Shown here: piece by piece, positions 45,124 to 54,316 of the stretch
Layout of the letters: each line of letters begins with the position of its first letter
How positions within the stretch are numbered: position 1 is the stretch's first letter
Source of the DNA: an uncultured Lachnospiraceae bacterium
Lineage (GTDB): Bacteria > Bacillota > Clostridia > Lachnospirales > Lachnospiraceae
DNA length: 64,000 nt
Assembly (NCBI GenBank): GCA_947176505.1
Contig: CAMWQW010000006.1
Coordinates: forward strand, 64,001 to 128,000
Direction: 5' to 3'
The notes under the pieces: model-generated
Seen by the model: only the letters and a program-made list of their open reading frames with translations
The model's database searches: none
What the model was told of the DNA's origin: nothing
Program-made: the position numbers and the translations under genes

Positions 45124-45194
45124 GCGCATAGACGAATTTGTGGCAAGCAGAGCGCCGACACAAATCTCGCAATTGAAAATTGTAATTTTCAATC
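45124..45194. repeat. Interspersed intergenic repeat, copy B
   Basis: Similar to 13578-13653: the run GCGCATAGACGAATTTGTGG, then CAAATCTCGCAATTGAAAAT and a final ATTTTCAATC. It lies just upstream of hisA. Confidence 0.6.
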
Positions 45195-45351
45195 TTATAC
45201 CCCGTGCATATTTTATTTTCTAACTGACATAATAACATAGGAGCAGGTGTTTTTGCACTAAAACATTCTGCCATAGGGAATTTGAACCATATTGGCACAA
45301 ATTTTCTAAATTGAAAAGCAATCGTATTGAAAAGTAAAGAAGGAGGCAAAT

Positions 45352-45876
45352 ATGAAAAAGATAAGAGCACTGTTACTTGTTTCTCTTATGGTACTGTCTA
45401 TGACCGCATTAACAGCATGCGGCAGAACCAATGACGCAGCAGAAAACGGTAATAACAATGAATCTGCTGCCGATTCCGGCGCCAATAACGATGCCAACGC
45501 CACTACAGGAACTACTAACGGCGGCACAGGCACGTCTCAGAATATCACAGACAACAACACAGACGGTACTACAAACAATTCCACGAGCGGTACCGGAAAC
45601 GGCACGACAAACGCTGTGGACAATGCCACTGACAACGAGAACGTCAACGACGTAACCGCCGGTGACAATGACAATAACGGTTCCGTGTTAGATGATGTCG
45701 GTGACGCAGTCGGTGATGTCGGCAATGCCGCTTCTGATGTAATCGATGATGCAGCAGACGGTGTTGAGAATTTGGTGGATGACGTAACCGATTCGGGTTC
45801 CAACAATGCTAATGCCAACTCTAACAGCAATGTAGGTTCCAATATGTCAACCCGTAAATCAACCGGAAGAAAATAG
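45352..45876 (+). CDS. Lipoprotein with Asn/Thr/Gly-rich low-complexity body
   Basis: The signal peptide ends in the lipobox LTACG near residue 24. The remaining 150 residues are almost entirely Asn, Thr, Gly, Asp, Ala and Ser, with an amphipathic VDDVGDAVGDVGNAA stretch. This looks like a disordered surface lipoprotein. AGAAGGAGG precedes the ATG. No domain is recognised. Confidence 0.75.
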   Translation: MKKIRALLLVSLMVLSMTALTACGRTNDAAENGNNNESAADSGANNDANATTGTTNGGTGTSQNITDNNTDGTTNNSTSGTGNGTTNAVDNATDNENVNDVTAGDNDNNGSVLDDVGDAVGDVGNAASDVIDDAADGVENLVDDVTDSGSNNANANSNSNVGSNMSTRKSTGRK

Positions 45877-45891
45877 TATTATGAGCACAAT

Positions 45892-45930
45892 AAATCCGTC
45901 CCTCCTAAACGATGGGACGGATTTTGCTTT
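45892..45930. terminator. Terminator after the lipoprotein gene
   Basis: AAATCCGTCCC and GGGACGGATTT form an 11-base stem, followed by TTGCTTT. Confidence 0.8.
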
Positions 45931-45932
45931 CT

Positions 45933-47897
45933 CTAATTCAATTTTTCAATGATAGTTCCGTCTCTGTACGCCTGCAAAAGCTCTTGTAACTGATGGATGC
46001 TCTCCCGCAATTCCGCGCCGATATCGGTGTCTGCAATCTTCTGCCGCATACTGCTGGTTTCAAGAACAACGGAGTCCGAGAAAATATCCGACTCATGCAG
46101 GATAGCCGCTTCCGTAGATTCAAAAGGCTCATGCGCGACCAGACGCATACCATGAGAATTGACTACCAGTGTGTAACCCGCGATCCCCGTCTTGTCCTGA
46201 TACGCCTTAGAGAAACCGCCGTCAATAATCAGCAGCTTGCCGCCGCACTTAATCGGAGATTCTCCTTTCTTGCGCTCCACCGGCACATGTCCGTTGACAA
46301 TATGAGAATGCGTTTCATCAAGCCCGAACTCCCAAAAAATCCGGTCAATTACTACTTCATTATCAAGCAGTCTGTAATAGCTGTTTTTGGTCTCTACATG
46401 CGTCTGTTTATCTTCCAAAAGATATCGCTCAAAAGTCGCCATCTTATCCTTACCGAATACCGGCGAATTAGGTCCAGCCCAGATGTACCAGATAATATCC
46501 TGTCCTTTCAGCTTTTCTTTCAGATTGTTATCAGCATAATAACCTTTTCTGGCATAATGCTCCAATACATCGTACAACGCCTTACCGCTGTACTCTTCGC
46601 CGTATACATTTACCTTGCTGAAATCCCCCTTATCATCCATCGGCACACATCCGTGATAGAGCAGGTTGGAATTATGTACCTTATACAATCCGCCTTTGGA
46701 AAAAAGGAATCTGACATGTTTTTGAAGCTTCTCGCATTTGACAAACCCCTGTCTCAAACGCTCCATGACCTGTTCTTCCTCCGGCGTCAGCTCATATGGT
46801 CTGTCTCTATTAATCGTAGGGAAATCCACGTCTTTCATGGCATAGGATACACCGTTTACCACCAACGCTTTATTTTCATAGTCAATCTTATCAAGAAGAA
46901 GCCTGTCCTGCATCCCGAATTCCGGTCTGCGCATAATAAGCTGTCCTTCCAGCTTAAACTGCATGATTGCGATTGCTTTGTGCATTTTCATGTCCAGACT
47001 CAAATCTTTGGTGTCGTAGTCGGTATTATACTTAATCGCAAACGCTTCACAATCGGTATCCTTGTACGCATCGAGCGCGAATGTCGCAAGCGGAATCAGA
47101 TTGATGCCGTAACCTTCCTCCAGTGTATCCAGATTGCCGTATCTCGCCGCCATTCTGAGCACATTGGCGATACATGCCAGATGCCCGCTGGCTGCACCCA
47201 TCCAAACAATGTCATGGTTACCCCACTGCACATCTACCGAATGGTAAGCGCACAGTGTATCCAAAATCACATGCGGTCCCGGACCTCTGTCATAAATATC
47301 CCCCACTATATGCAGATGGTCGATGACCAGCCTCTGAATCAAATGACTCAAAGCAATGATAAATTCCTGCGCTCTGCCTATGCGTATAATGGTATGGATA
47401 ATCTCATTATAATACGCTTCTTTATCTTGAACCTCCGCCTTCTCAGTAATCAATTCTTCTATAATATAAGAAAAATCAGGCGGAAGGGCTTTCCTTACCT
47501 TAGAGCGGGTATATTTGGACGAAACCCTCTTTGTAATCTGCACTAGCCTGTGTAAAGTAATCTTATACCAGTCCTCAATAGAGGCTTCGTCCTCCTCCTT
47601 CAATATTAAATCCAACTTTTCCCTCGGATAATAGATTAAGGTAGCAAGACTCTTCTTATCTTTAATACTCAAAGTATTGCCGAACTCCTCATCAATCTTA
47701 CGTCTCACAGAACCCGACCCATTTTTCAAAATATGATTAAACTGTTCATATTCCCCATGGATATCCGTCATAAAATGCTCCGTGCCTTTGGGCAGATTCA
47801 AGATTGCCTGTAGGTTGATAATTTCTGTTGACGCGGCGGCAATCGTAGGGTACTGCTTTGATAAGCTTTTCAGGTATTTCAACTCTAAATCGTCCAT
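45933..47897 (-). CDS. fbp: Fructose-1,6-bisphosphatase, class III
   Basis: Gluconeogenic phosphatase of the Firmicutes class III type (manganese-dependent metallophosphatase fold). Recognisable metal-site motifs are VGDIYDRGPGP and WGNHDIVWMG, with IVNGHVPV and LLIIDGG toward the C-terminus. The length of 654 aa is normal. GGAGGGATTC before the ATG at 47897 fixes the start. Confidence 0.96.
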   Translation of the reverse strand: MDDLELKYLKSLSKQYPTIAAASTEIINLQAILNLPKGTEHFMTDIHGEYEQFNHILKNGSGSVRRKIDEEFGNTLSIKDKKSLATLIYYPREKLDLILKEEDEASIEDWYKITLHRLVQITKRVSSKYTRSKVRKALPPDFSYIIEELITEKAEVQDKEAYYNEIIHTIIRIGRAQEFIIALSHLIQRLVIDHLHIVGDIYDRGPGPHVILDTLCAYHSVDVQWGNHDIVWMGAASGHLACIANVLRMAARYGNLDTLEEGYGINLIPLATFALDAYKDTDCEAFAIKYNTDYDTKDLSLDMKMHKAIAIMQFKLEGQLIMRRPEFGMQDRLLLDKIDYENKALVVNGVSYAMKDVDFPTINRDRPYELTPEEEQVMERLRQGFVKCEKLQKHVRFLFSKGGLYKVHNSNLLYHGCVPMDDKGDFSKVNVYGEEYSGKALYDVLEHYARKGYYADNNLKEKLKGQDIIWYIWAGPNSPVFGKDKMATFERYLLEDKQTHVETKNSYYRLLDNEVVIDRIFWEFGLDETHSHIVNGHVPVERKKGESPIKCGGKLLIIDGGFSKAYQDKTGIAGYTLVVNSHGMRLVAHEPFESTEAAILHESDIFSDSVVLETSSMRQKIADTDIGAELRESIHQLQELLQAYRDGTIIEKLN

Positions 47898-47923
47898 GAA
47901 TCCCTCCATTTTACTTCATATCG

Positions 47924-47956
47924 AATATAACTCTGCCATAGTGGCAGAGTTATATT
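47924..47956. terminator. Long hairpin between dapB and fbp
   Basis: A perfect 15-base inverted repeat AATATAACTCTGCCA with a three-base loop. A U-run follows only on the plus strand, yet the flanking genes run on the minus strand, so it may shield the fbp leader or act as a weak terminator for dapB. Confidence 0.6.
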
Positions 47957-47991
47957 TTTATGTTTTCAATACTTTCCTTTGTTCGAGAAAG

Positions 47992-48050
47992 TTCCTCGAT
48001 ATATTTCGAGTTTGCGGAGCAAATCTCGCAATTGAGCTATGCTCAATTCT
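47992..48050. repeat. Interspersed intergenic repeat, partial copy C
   Basis: CGAGTTTGCGGAGC followed by AAATCTCGCAATTGAG resembles the core of copies A and B; it abuts the dapB stop. Confidence 0.45.
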
Positions 48051-48801
48051 CTACTACATCACCCATATTATACATCCCCGCAGGCTTTCCCGCAAGGAAT
48101 TTTGCCGCCTGAATAGCACCCTTTCCGAATACCGCTTTGGAGTATGCTCTGTGTGAAAAGGTAATCACTTCGTCCGCCCCCGCGAAAATCACATCATGGT
48201 CGCCCACAATCGTACCGCCTCTGACGGCGCTGATACCAATCTCCTTTGGCGTTCTCTTCTGCCTTGTTTGACTTCTGTCATAGACATAATCGTATGAATG
48301 TTCTAATTCTTCATTAATGGAATCCGCCAATGCAAGCGCTGTCCCGCTCGGCGCATCAACCTTCTGGTTGTGATGCTTCTCTACAATTTCAATATCAAAT
48401 CCAGCCGGAGCCAAAATGCTCGCGGCATCTTTCAAGAGTTTTAAAAGCATATTGATTCCAAGCGACATATTGGCTGATTTTAAAATTGCCACCTTGCCGG
48501 ATGCTTCCTCCACTTTGGCAATCTGTTCCTCCGAAAGCCCTGTGGTACAAAGCACACACGGTATCTGTTTCTCCACACAGTATGCAATCAGACTATCCAC
48601 TGCCGGAGCCGCGCTGAAATCTATGACAGCGTCCGCTGCCACATCACACTCTTCGATTGTATGAAATACAGGGTATGAATTCCTGCCGTCATCATACGCA
48701 TCCACCCCCGCCACAATCTCTATTTCTTCGTCCGCTGCAATCAAACCTGAAATGGTCTGACCCATCTTGCCGTTGCAGCCATGCATAATCACTCTGGTCA
48801 T
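48043..48801 (-). CDS. dapB: 4-hydroxy-tetrahydrodipicolinate reductase
   Basis: Second dedicated step of the diaminopimelate/lysine pathway: NAD(P)H-dependent reduction of HTPA. The cofactor-binding start is VIMHGCNGKMGQ, the substrate signature is EKHHNQKVDAPSGTAL near residue 138, and the C-terminus follows the family. The length of 252 aa is normal. It lies 82 bases after dapA in the same direction. Confidence 0.96.
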   Translation of the reverse strand: MTRVIMHGCNGKMGQTISGLIAADEEIEIVAGVDAYDDGRNSYPVFHTIEECDVAADAVIDFSAAPAVDSLIAYCVEKQIPCVLCTTGLSEEQIAKVEEASGKVAILKSANMSLGINMLLKLLKDAASILAPAGFDIEIVEKHHNQKVDAPSGTALALADSINEELEHSYDYVYDRSQTRQKRTPKEIGISAVRGGTIVGDHDVIFAGADEVITFSHRAYSKAVFGKGAIQAAKFLAGKPAGMYNMGDVVEN

Positions 48802-48832
48802 ATCATGTCTATCCTTTCTCTGTTATATTTTG

Positions 48833-48871
48833 AAGTGTCTGCCACAGGTGCTATACCTATGGCAGACACTT
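48833..48871. repeat. Hairpin in the dapA-dapB gap
   Basis: AAGTGTCTGCCA and TGGCAGACACTT form a 12-base stem, with an inner AGGT/ACCT pair. No U-run follows on the minus strand, so it is probably an RNA-stability or processing hairpin. Confidence 0.6.
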
Positions 48872-48883
48872 TACAATCAGTTC

Positions 48884-49768
48884 TTATAAAATTCCGTAGT
48901 TCTGCATTGCTGTCTTAAGCCTCTCCACGTTTGCGGGTTCCATTTGGGACAAAGGCATATGCAGCGGTCCGACTTCCTTGCCCATCAAATTCAAGCCAGT
49001 TTTAACCGGAATCGGATTTACTTCACAAAACAGTGCATTGCATAAATCAATCGCACGAAGCTGTTCTTTCATACTGCCCTCTATATCGCCGTCAAAGAAT
49101 TTCTGACAGATATCGTGCATCTGCCTCGGCGCCACATTCGACAGCACCGAAATCACGCCCTTGCCGCCAAGTGACATAAGAGGCACTACCTGATTGTCAT
49201 TACCGGAATACAAATCAACCTTGCCGTCTGCCAGCGCCATCAGCTTAACCACCTGCCCTATATTGCCGCTCGCCTCTTTAATCGCCACAATATTGCTGAC
49301 TTCCGTACATAATCTGACTACCGTCTCCGGCATAATGTTACACCCGGTCCTTCCCGGCACATTGTACAGAATAATTGGCAGTTTCACAGCATCCGCTATC
49401 GTCTTAAAATGCTCATATAAACCATTCTGTGTAGCTTTATTGTAATACGGCGTCACCACAAGAAGTCCGTCCACTCCGTACTTCTCGGCTTCCGTAGATA
49501 AGTACACCGCCGTCTTGGTACAATTAGAACCCGTACCTGCTATTACCGGCACTCTGCCGTGCACCTTCTCTGCACAAAATCTGATCAAATCCAGATGTTC
49601 CTCGTGAGTCAGCGTAGACGCTTCTCCTGTCGTACCGCACACGATAATTGCGTCCGTACCGCCTGCAATCTGCTCTTCTACCAGTTCTGCAAATTTCTCA
49701 TAATTAATACTTCCGTCTTCATGAAATGGTGTAACGATAGCTACACCTGCTCCCTTAAAAATCGCCAT
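48884..49768 (-). CDS. dapA: 4-hydroxy-tetrahydrodipicolinate synthase
   Basis: TIM-barrel aldolase joining pyruvate and aspartate semialdehyde. The Schiff-base lysine is Lys164 in VAIKEASGN, Tyr135 lies in LYNVPGRT and the GTTGE motif is at 45-49. The 294 aa length is normal. The leader carries a lysine riboswitch with a terminator, so expression should stop when lysine is plentiful; dapB follows in the same unit. Confidence 0.97.
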   Translation of the reverse strand: MAIFKGAGVAIVTPFHEDGSINYEKFAELVEEQIAGGTDAIIVCGTTGEASTLTHEEHLDLIRFCAEKVHGRVPVIAGTGSNCTKTAVYLSTEAEKYGVDGLLVVTPYYNKATQNGLYEHFKTIADAVKLPIILYNVPGRTGCNIMPETVVRLCTEVSNIVAIKEASGNIGQVVKLMALADGKVDLYSGNDNQVVPLMSLGGKGVISVLSNVAPRQMHDICQKFFDGDIEGSMKEQLRAIDLCNALFCEVNPIPVKTGLNLMGKEVGPLHMPLSQMEPANVERLKTAMQNYGIL

Positions 49769-49851
49769 ACATTACCCTGCCTTTCTTGTGCGCATACAAG
49801 CCGCCTTCCCTGTTTATGTAAGCAGCTTCGGAAGATTTCTCTTTCCTGCGC

Positions 49852-49880
49852 AAATAAAGCTGACCGCATAGGGTCAGCTT
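49852..49880 (-). terminator. Riboswitch terminator upstream of dapA
   Basis: On the minus strand AAGCTGACC pairs with GGTCAGCTT, followed by TATTT. It lies between the aptamer and dapA and is the likely expression platform. Confidence 0.75.
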
Positions 49881-49896
49881 ACACTCCAACTTACCT

Positions 49897-50058
49897 GATA
49901 GCGCCCCATCGATTCGATGACAGTCATACAGCTCTTAACTGTATGCCCAAGGTAAAAGTTTACAGACAACTCTTCCTTTCGGCGTTGTCCCCTTTCAAAA
50001 TCCTTCCTCTGCACCTGCTACATCCGGACTCTTACTGATGAAAAACGCAACCTCTATC
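49897..50058 (-). promoter_or_regulatory. Lysine riboswitch (L-box) controlling dapA-dapB
   Basis: Read on the minus strand it begins GATAGAGGTTGCG, contains the conserved GAAAGGGG..ACGCCGAA section, the TTGGGCATACAG/CTGTATGACTGTC hairpin and ends GGGGCGCTATC, so the ends pair as P1. This matches the lysine aptamer layout. With the downstream terminator it should repress lysine/DAP synthesis at high lysine. The rest of the 49769-50148 gap holds no gene. Confidence 0.9.
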
Positions 50059-50148
50059 CATTTCTATTCATTATTATTGAAACCATCATAGCACCATATG
50101 ATATGGCTGTCAACCAAGAGTATCAGTATTTTATAGCAGTCCAGTATT

Positions 50149-50520
50149 TTATAGCAGCCAGTATTTCCGTTCTTTGTGGTGCACCGTAAAACCTAATTGC
50201 TCACAATATTTTATGTATGCTGCCTCAAGTTCCAGCTGCGGGGAAGCCTCTTGTCTCAAGATATTAAAGATAACCCTGTTTGTCTTTCTACCATCCTTTT
50301 CGGGATTATTTTGATGCTTGTTCCTATCATTGTGAGCGTAACCGATAAATCTGCTCGGATAAAAGCGATACCCGTCTTCCGATTTGACCGTGGCAAAACA
50401 TGCACCTCTCTGGATAAGGCTTAGAGCATACGAATATTCAGGTTCCATCCTTCGACCTATATAACTATCCAGCGTCTTCATATTCTGCCTGATCTCATCG
50501 ACAGATTTCACAAACTCCAT
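50149..50520 (-). CDS. Small protein with SRFIGY..N..DGR.TN motif, function unknown
   Basis: 123 aa, basic, with the sequence FYPSRFIGYAHNDRN and then KDGRKTNRVIFN. A similar SRFxGY...DGRxTN pattern occurs, to my recollection, in nucleic-acid-related accessory proteins, but I cannot name the family with confidence. AGGAGG lies upstream of the ATG. It is divergent from the XRE regulator gene, whose product may control it. Confidence 0.6.
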   Translation of the reverse strand: MEFVKSVDEIRQNMKTLDSYIGRRMEPEYSYALSLIQRGACFATVKSEDGYRFYPSRFIGYAHNDRNKHQNNPEKDGRKTNRVIFNILRQEASPQLELEAAYIKYCEQLGFTVHHKERKYWLL

Positions 50521-50671
50521 TGGGTTTTTCCTCCTGTTTATTTGTCTTTTGATTCATATGACAATAAGTTATCTCTCGCCAGTCACTTTGTCAAGTTTTT
50601 GAAGCAACCGGCTTTGGTTATTATATGATAATACTCGTAATCTTAAATCACTTCTAAAGGGGACATAGAAT

Positions 50672-51025
50672 ATGAAAGAACTTAGAACATTAATCAAAGA
50701 TTTACGTGAGGACCATGACCTGAAGCAGAAAGATGTCGCTTCCTATCTATCGATATCACAGCAGACCTATTCCAACTATGAGAGCGGACATCGTGAAATA
50801 CCCACATGGGTGGTCGCCGCATTAGCCAAATACTATAATGTCAGCTCTGATTACCTTCTTGGGACAGTCGTCGGTTATCCGGGCAATATGAACCTGCATA
50901 AAACATATCTGGATGACATCACGCTTCTGGACGTCATGCTCGATATCCAAAAACTGAAAAGAGAAGACCGTCAAAATCTCTTAAAGTACCTCGGATATCT
51001 GCTGCAAAGCGAAACTACGAAATAA
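50672..51025 (+). CDS. XRE-family transcription regulator
   Basis: 117 aa. The N-terminal Cro/CI helix-turn-helix (LREDHDLKQKDVASYLSISQQTYSNYESGHREIP) covers residues 8-42. The C-terminal part is helical and probably dimerises. AAGGGGAC precedes the ATG. It marks the start of the accessory region. Confidence 0.88.
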   Translation: MKELRTLIKDLREDHDLKQKDVASYLSISQQTYSNYESGHREIPTWVVAALAKYYNVSSDYLLGTVVGYPGNMNLHKTYLDDITLLDVMLDIQKLKREDRQNLLKYLGYLLQSETTK

Positions 51026-51215
51026 TCGTTTAAACATATAGTTTTAAATCAGTTCTCACTATATATAGCTTTTGATTTTAATCTGTGTTCTGTATAACTT
51101 CATTTGGTGTTTGGTGGTTATAAGTTTGTGATCAATTCTTACTTTCTACAAATACTGCTCTCTGCACCTGCCAATGTATTAAAGTCTACTTCTACATTGC
51201 TCCACTCATACGCTA

Positions 51216-52061
51216 TTACATGTTAGGTAATTCACTTTCTTTTCTTACTTCAATTGAATAGTTATTCCATTTTTCAATTTTTTCGACAGTGCCTAAAGTT
51301 TGCTCATATGCATCATCAGGAACTACTATTACCAATACCATATAAGGTATTCTATTAAACTTTTCAATAAAATTTTGTTTTAACTTTTTCATCTGCTCCC
51401 TACATTGATTTATTCGACCCGAAGTAATACTATTTCTCATGTATTTTATTTCATAAATATAATCCTTTTCAAAAAGTTGATCTGAAAAAACTATCATATC
51501 ATATTCATACTTATCAATCCGAATATTATGTCTTATAAGCCATGACGGGTTACTACTTTTCAGTAAATTGAAATACTTCTGCTCAATCAGCAAGCTTTGT
51601 GCAATAAAACTGCTGCTTTCACTAGTAACATTTTCCAGATTTGTTTGTTCTTCACGCACCTCTTCTTTCTTTTTCTGGATAATTTGCGAATCAGACATAT
51701 TAACAGTTTTTTCGTTAATTTCTTTCTCCATTTTTTCTTTTTCCATTTGTTTGCATATATCGTCTATCTTTTGTATTTCATGCCATTTTGTTAATCCGAT
51801 ATGAGTCAATTTGATACCAGTAATAATAAGAATAGCAAATATAATCCATACGTACCACTTCTCAATTAACAATGGCGTGGACTGTTTTAGCCTTATAACC
51901 TCTTGAGCAGTTTTTGTGTATCCAGCTAAGTCAGCTTCTGAAATTTGTAAATTAAACGAATCTGTAAATAGAAATAAAATTGCTGTAAAGGGAAGCGCAA
52001 TCAAAATAATTCCCAATGAAGCTAAGAATTTATAGAAGCTGTCATAGTTTATGTTTCCCAT
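51216..52061 (-). CDS. Membrane protein with a PD-(D/E)XK-like C-terminal domain
   Basis: 281 aa. Two membrane segments (residues 13-33 and 70-90) are followed by a charged coiled coil (95-140). The C-terminal domain contains EYDMIVFSDQ and then IYEIKY, which fits the D...ExK metal site of the PD-(D/E)XK nuclease fold, with YMVLVIVVPD as a later strand. GGAGAAAATTAT precedes the ATG. This is a pattern match only. It would place a nuclease-like domain at the inner face of the membrane. Confidence 0.6.
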   Translation of the reverse strand: MGNINYDSFYKFLASLGIILIALPFTAILFLFTDSFNLQISEADLAGYTKTAQEVIRLKQSTPLLIEKWYVWIIFAILIITGIKLTHIGLTKWHEIQKIDDICKQMEKEKMEKEINEKTVNMSDSQIIQKKKEEVREEQTNLENVTSESSSFIAQSLLIEQKYFNLLKSSNPSWLIRHNIRIDKYEYDMIVFSDQLFEKDYIYEIKYMRNSITSGRINQCREQMKKLKQNFIEKFNRIPYMVLVIVVPDDAYEQTLGTVEKIEKWNNYSIEVRKESELPNM

Positions 52062-52121
52062 ATAATTTTCTCCTTTGTAGTCTAATTTACTGCATCATTG
52101 TTTCTTGTCACAATATTACAA

Positions 52122-52464
52122 TCAATAAAATTTCTGCCCAGAGTCTACCGGCTCAATGATGCCACCATACTTGCAAACTAAAAATGACCTCATCGTCAAT
52201 GTTTTCTGTCCTATTCCATTTTTTCCTCTTTTTACTCTGTTCCTGTCCATTGGATTTTTCTGTGGGCAGTTCGGCTTCGCATACTCCAAAGTATGTAACA
52301 TTACACTGATCAAGCCCGCATTGGCACTCTGTCTTGCATTCCAGTTCATGCAAAACTGGAAACTCACGTATATATACACCATGACACTTGGTTAGATTAA
52401 TCTTCCTTTTATGGCTTCCCTTATTACAAACCAAAACAGCCCCTCTTACCAAATATTCATTCAT
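52122..52464 (-). pseudogene. Frameshifted PAAR-like DUF4280 protein
   Basis: The first frame starts MNEYLVRGAVLVCNKGSHKR and runs to 52153. The expected C-terminus SFLVCKYGGIIEP lies in another frame and ends at 52122. One indel near 52180-52200 explains this. DUF4280 proteins are PAAR-like tip or adaptor proteins of contractile injection systems, in keeping with the VgrG-like genes at 59-64 kb. An unbroken product cannot be made without frameshifting. Confidence 0.75.
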
Positions 52465-52474
52465 TTTCTTTTCT

Positions 52475-52684
52475 TCATTTTTCTCTACATACCTTAGAAA
52501 TCTTCTTTTCTATTTCCGTTTCTTTCGCCATATCTATTTCTTTATTTCCTGTGATAGAGGCTAATATTTTGCCCACCATTCTATCCGCTATCATTAATGT
52601 TTCCCTACCACACATCCTCCTGCGTATTTTTCTTCTATACAAATCCAAGCTACTATCGGACTTTATATACCCCGTATATCTCAT
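52475..52684 (-). CDS. Possible small ORF, doubtful
   Basis: Open frame of 69 codons; the last 39 codons (from MIADRMVGKILAS) follow an AGGGA site and are lysine/glutamate-rich. It lies between two broken genes and may itself be a remnant of one. No family is recognised. Confidence 0.3.
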   Translation of the reverse strand: MRYTGYIKSDSSLDLYRRKIRRRMCGRETLMIADRMVGKILASITGNKEIDMAKETEIEKKISKVCREK

Positions 52685-53871
52685 ATCCGTGCATCACAAT
52701 CAAATAGTCCCCCTGCCAGTCAAACTTATAACTAGTATTTCTGGGAAGCTTAAGAAACAGCTTCATCTCTCTGCTTTCCGCTGTCTTAGTATATATTCTG
52801 TAGTTATTCATAAGATAAATCACCCCATCCTGATATCCTATGATTCTGGTGCGGTTATTTCGTGCACGATACAGAATGCTGTTTTCTCCTGTTTCCGGAT
52901 CCAATCTGAGTAAAACGTCATATTTCAGTTCTTTCTGTGATGGATTCATTGAATCGTATCGAAGATTTATAGGAACATGCAGTAGACCAATGATTTCTCC
53001 ATTCTCTGTCGTCAACTTATCCCCTTGTATTCGTGCATACTCATACTCAGGCTCATTCAGGCAGTCTATACTGTGTTCTTCTGAATCGCCCTCCACACGA
53101 TAGGAATAATCGAAAGCACTCCATTCATGACACAAAGAAACTAGTTTCTTATCTGCCTTTATGGTATATCTTGAATCAAAAAATAAAGTGCGCGTCCAGT
53201 TCCCTCTTCCCCGAACTCAATGATCTCATACTCTTCTTTCTCTGCATCATAACATCTTTTAATGCGTATTCCCTGATACAGAACTACTTGTTCCATGTCA
53301 GTTTTGTCCTCTTCTGGAAATAAGTTATTCACCTCAGTAAAGTCTTTTTTTAATCTCCATCAGCAGGACATATATAGATGTGTTCCTCCACATCATGTCC
53401 GTTTATCATCAGTAGCAAACACTTTTCAGACCTTTTTATTGATACCCTTGTAGAATCTGGCATATCCTCCCCACCATATATTCTGAGTATATCCTCTCTG
53501 GAAAGAACCTCTTCGTCTGTCTGATTCCCACAGTCAAAGCACCTAATTGTTTCATCTGGTAACACATAATAAACCTTGTTACCTACAACAGCCCCTCCAT
53601 TTTCTATAAGCATACCTTCCGGCACTTCTATGTAATATTCTGTTGCTTCTCCTGTTTCAAACGAATAACGGAGTATTTTTTCCGAATTCATATACCGGAT
53701 ATAGTAATCTTCTCCATCCCCTCTCGTATTACTTTCTGAACTGAGACGTAGTATCTCATATTGACTACAACTCCGGTCCGGAGCAAAAAAAAGGATATAT
53801 ATTATAAGTTTTTCTAAAAACACGGTTACCATCACTATATACACTATAATAGGCGCAGATACTCGTTTCAC
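52653..53871 (-). pseudogene. Membrane-anchored beta-propeller-like protein gene with two frameshifts
   Basis: A GTG at 53871 with AGGAGGTG nine bases upstream starts a protein with one membrane segment (PIIVYIVMVTVFLEKLIIYILFF). The frame stops at 53350 (TAA). The protein continues in a second frame (KKDFTEVNNLFPEED, then MEQVVLYQGIRIKRC) to about 53205. It resumes in a third frame (WTRTLFFDSRYTIKADKK) down to 52653. Joined, these give about 400 residues of repeated beta-strand pairs such as RIIGYQDGVIYLMNNYRIY. The first GTG overlaps the previous gene's stop as GTGA. Confidence 0.7.
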
Positions 53872-54293
53872 GAACGGGCACCTCCTATACAATCTTCTGG
53901 CTGCACAAAATCTACAATACGTGCATTACTAATCCCTATCACATCAATACTTGCTGATTCTTCCCTTGATGTGTGTATCATTGCTGTAATATCATCTTTA
54001 TTATTGTAGGCATTCACTATCACCGTATCACAGCTTTCACCAATCTTATTAATTATCGCCGAATCCTGACTGGTCGTTGTCACTACATCATAGCCCTGCT
54101 CTTTAAAATAATCCTCTATTGCATATGGTGACGAACCGAATTTACCTCCCAGTACTGCTCCATTATTCTCATACATCGCAATCAGGTCTACGGCTGTCTG
54201 CTCAGATACAGGTTCTCCCAATGCCTTTAATGCATTATATGTAGCTATGATTTCACAGCCGGAATAACTCATATCCGATATTCCAAATTTCAC
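53868..54293 (-). pseudogene. C39-like (papain-fold) peptidase domain, detached from its N-terminus
   Basis: The frame shows SDMSYSGCEIIATYNALKALGE, with the Cys of a papain-like C39-type domain, and later TVIVNAYNNKDDITAMIHT with a candidate His. The region upstream stays open back to 54326 in this frame (GEYIENQYYWKDVKFGI), and the preceding gene ends SISQVSI*, so one indel near 54325 may once have joined them. The listed start is a GTG inside that open frame. It may be the C-terminal toxin domain of the upstream protein. Confidence 0.5.
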
Positions 54294-54316
54294 ATCTTTC
54301 CAATAATATTGATTCT

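Noticed and set aside
45537..45842. 101-codon minus-strand frame inside the lipoprotein gene
   Set aside because: It is a shadow of the low-complexity repeat-rich coding strand.
45993..47546. 517-codon plus-strand frame opposite fbp
   Set aside because: It is antisense to class III fructose bisphosphatase, whose motifs are unambiguous; no domain is seen in the shadow.
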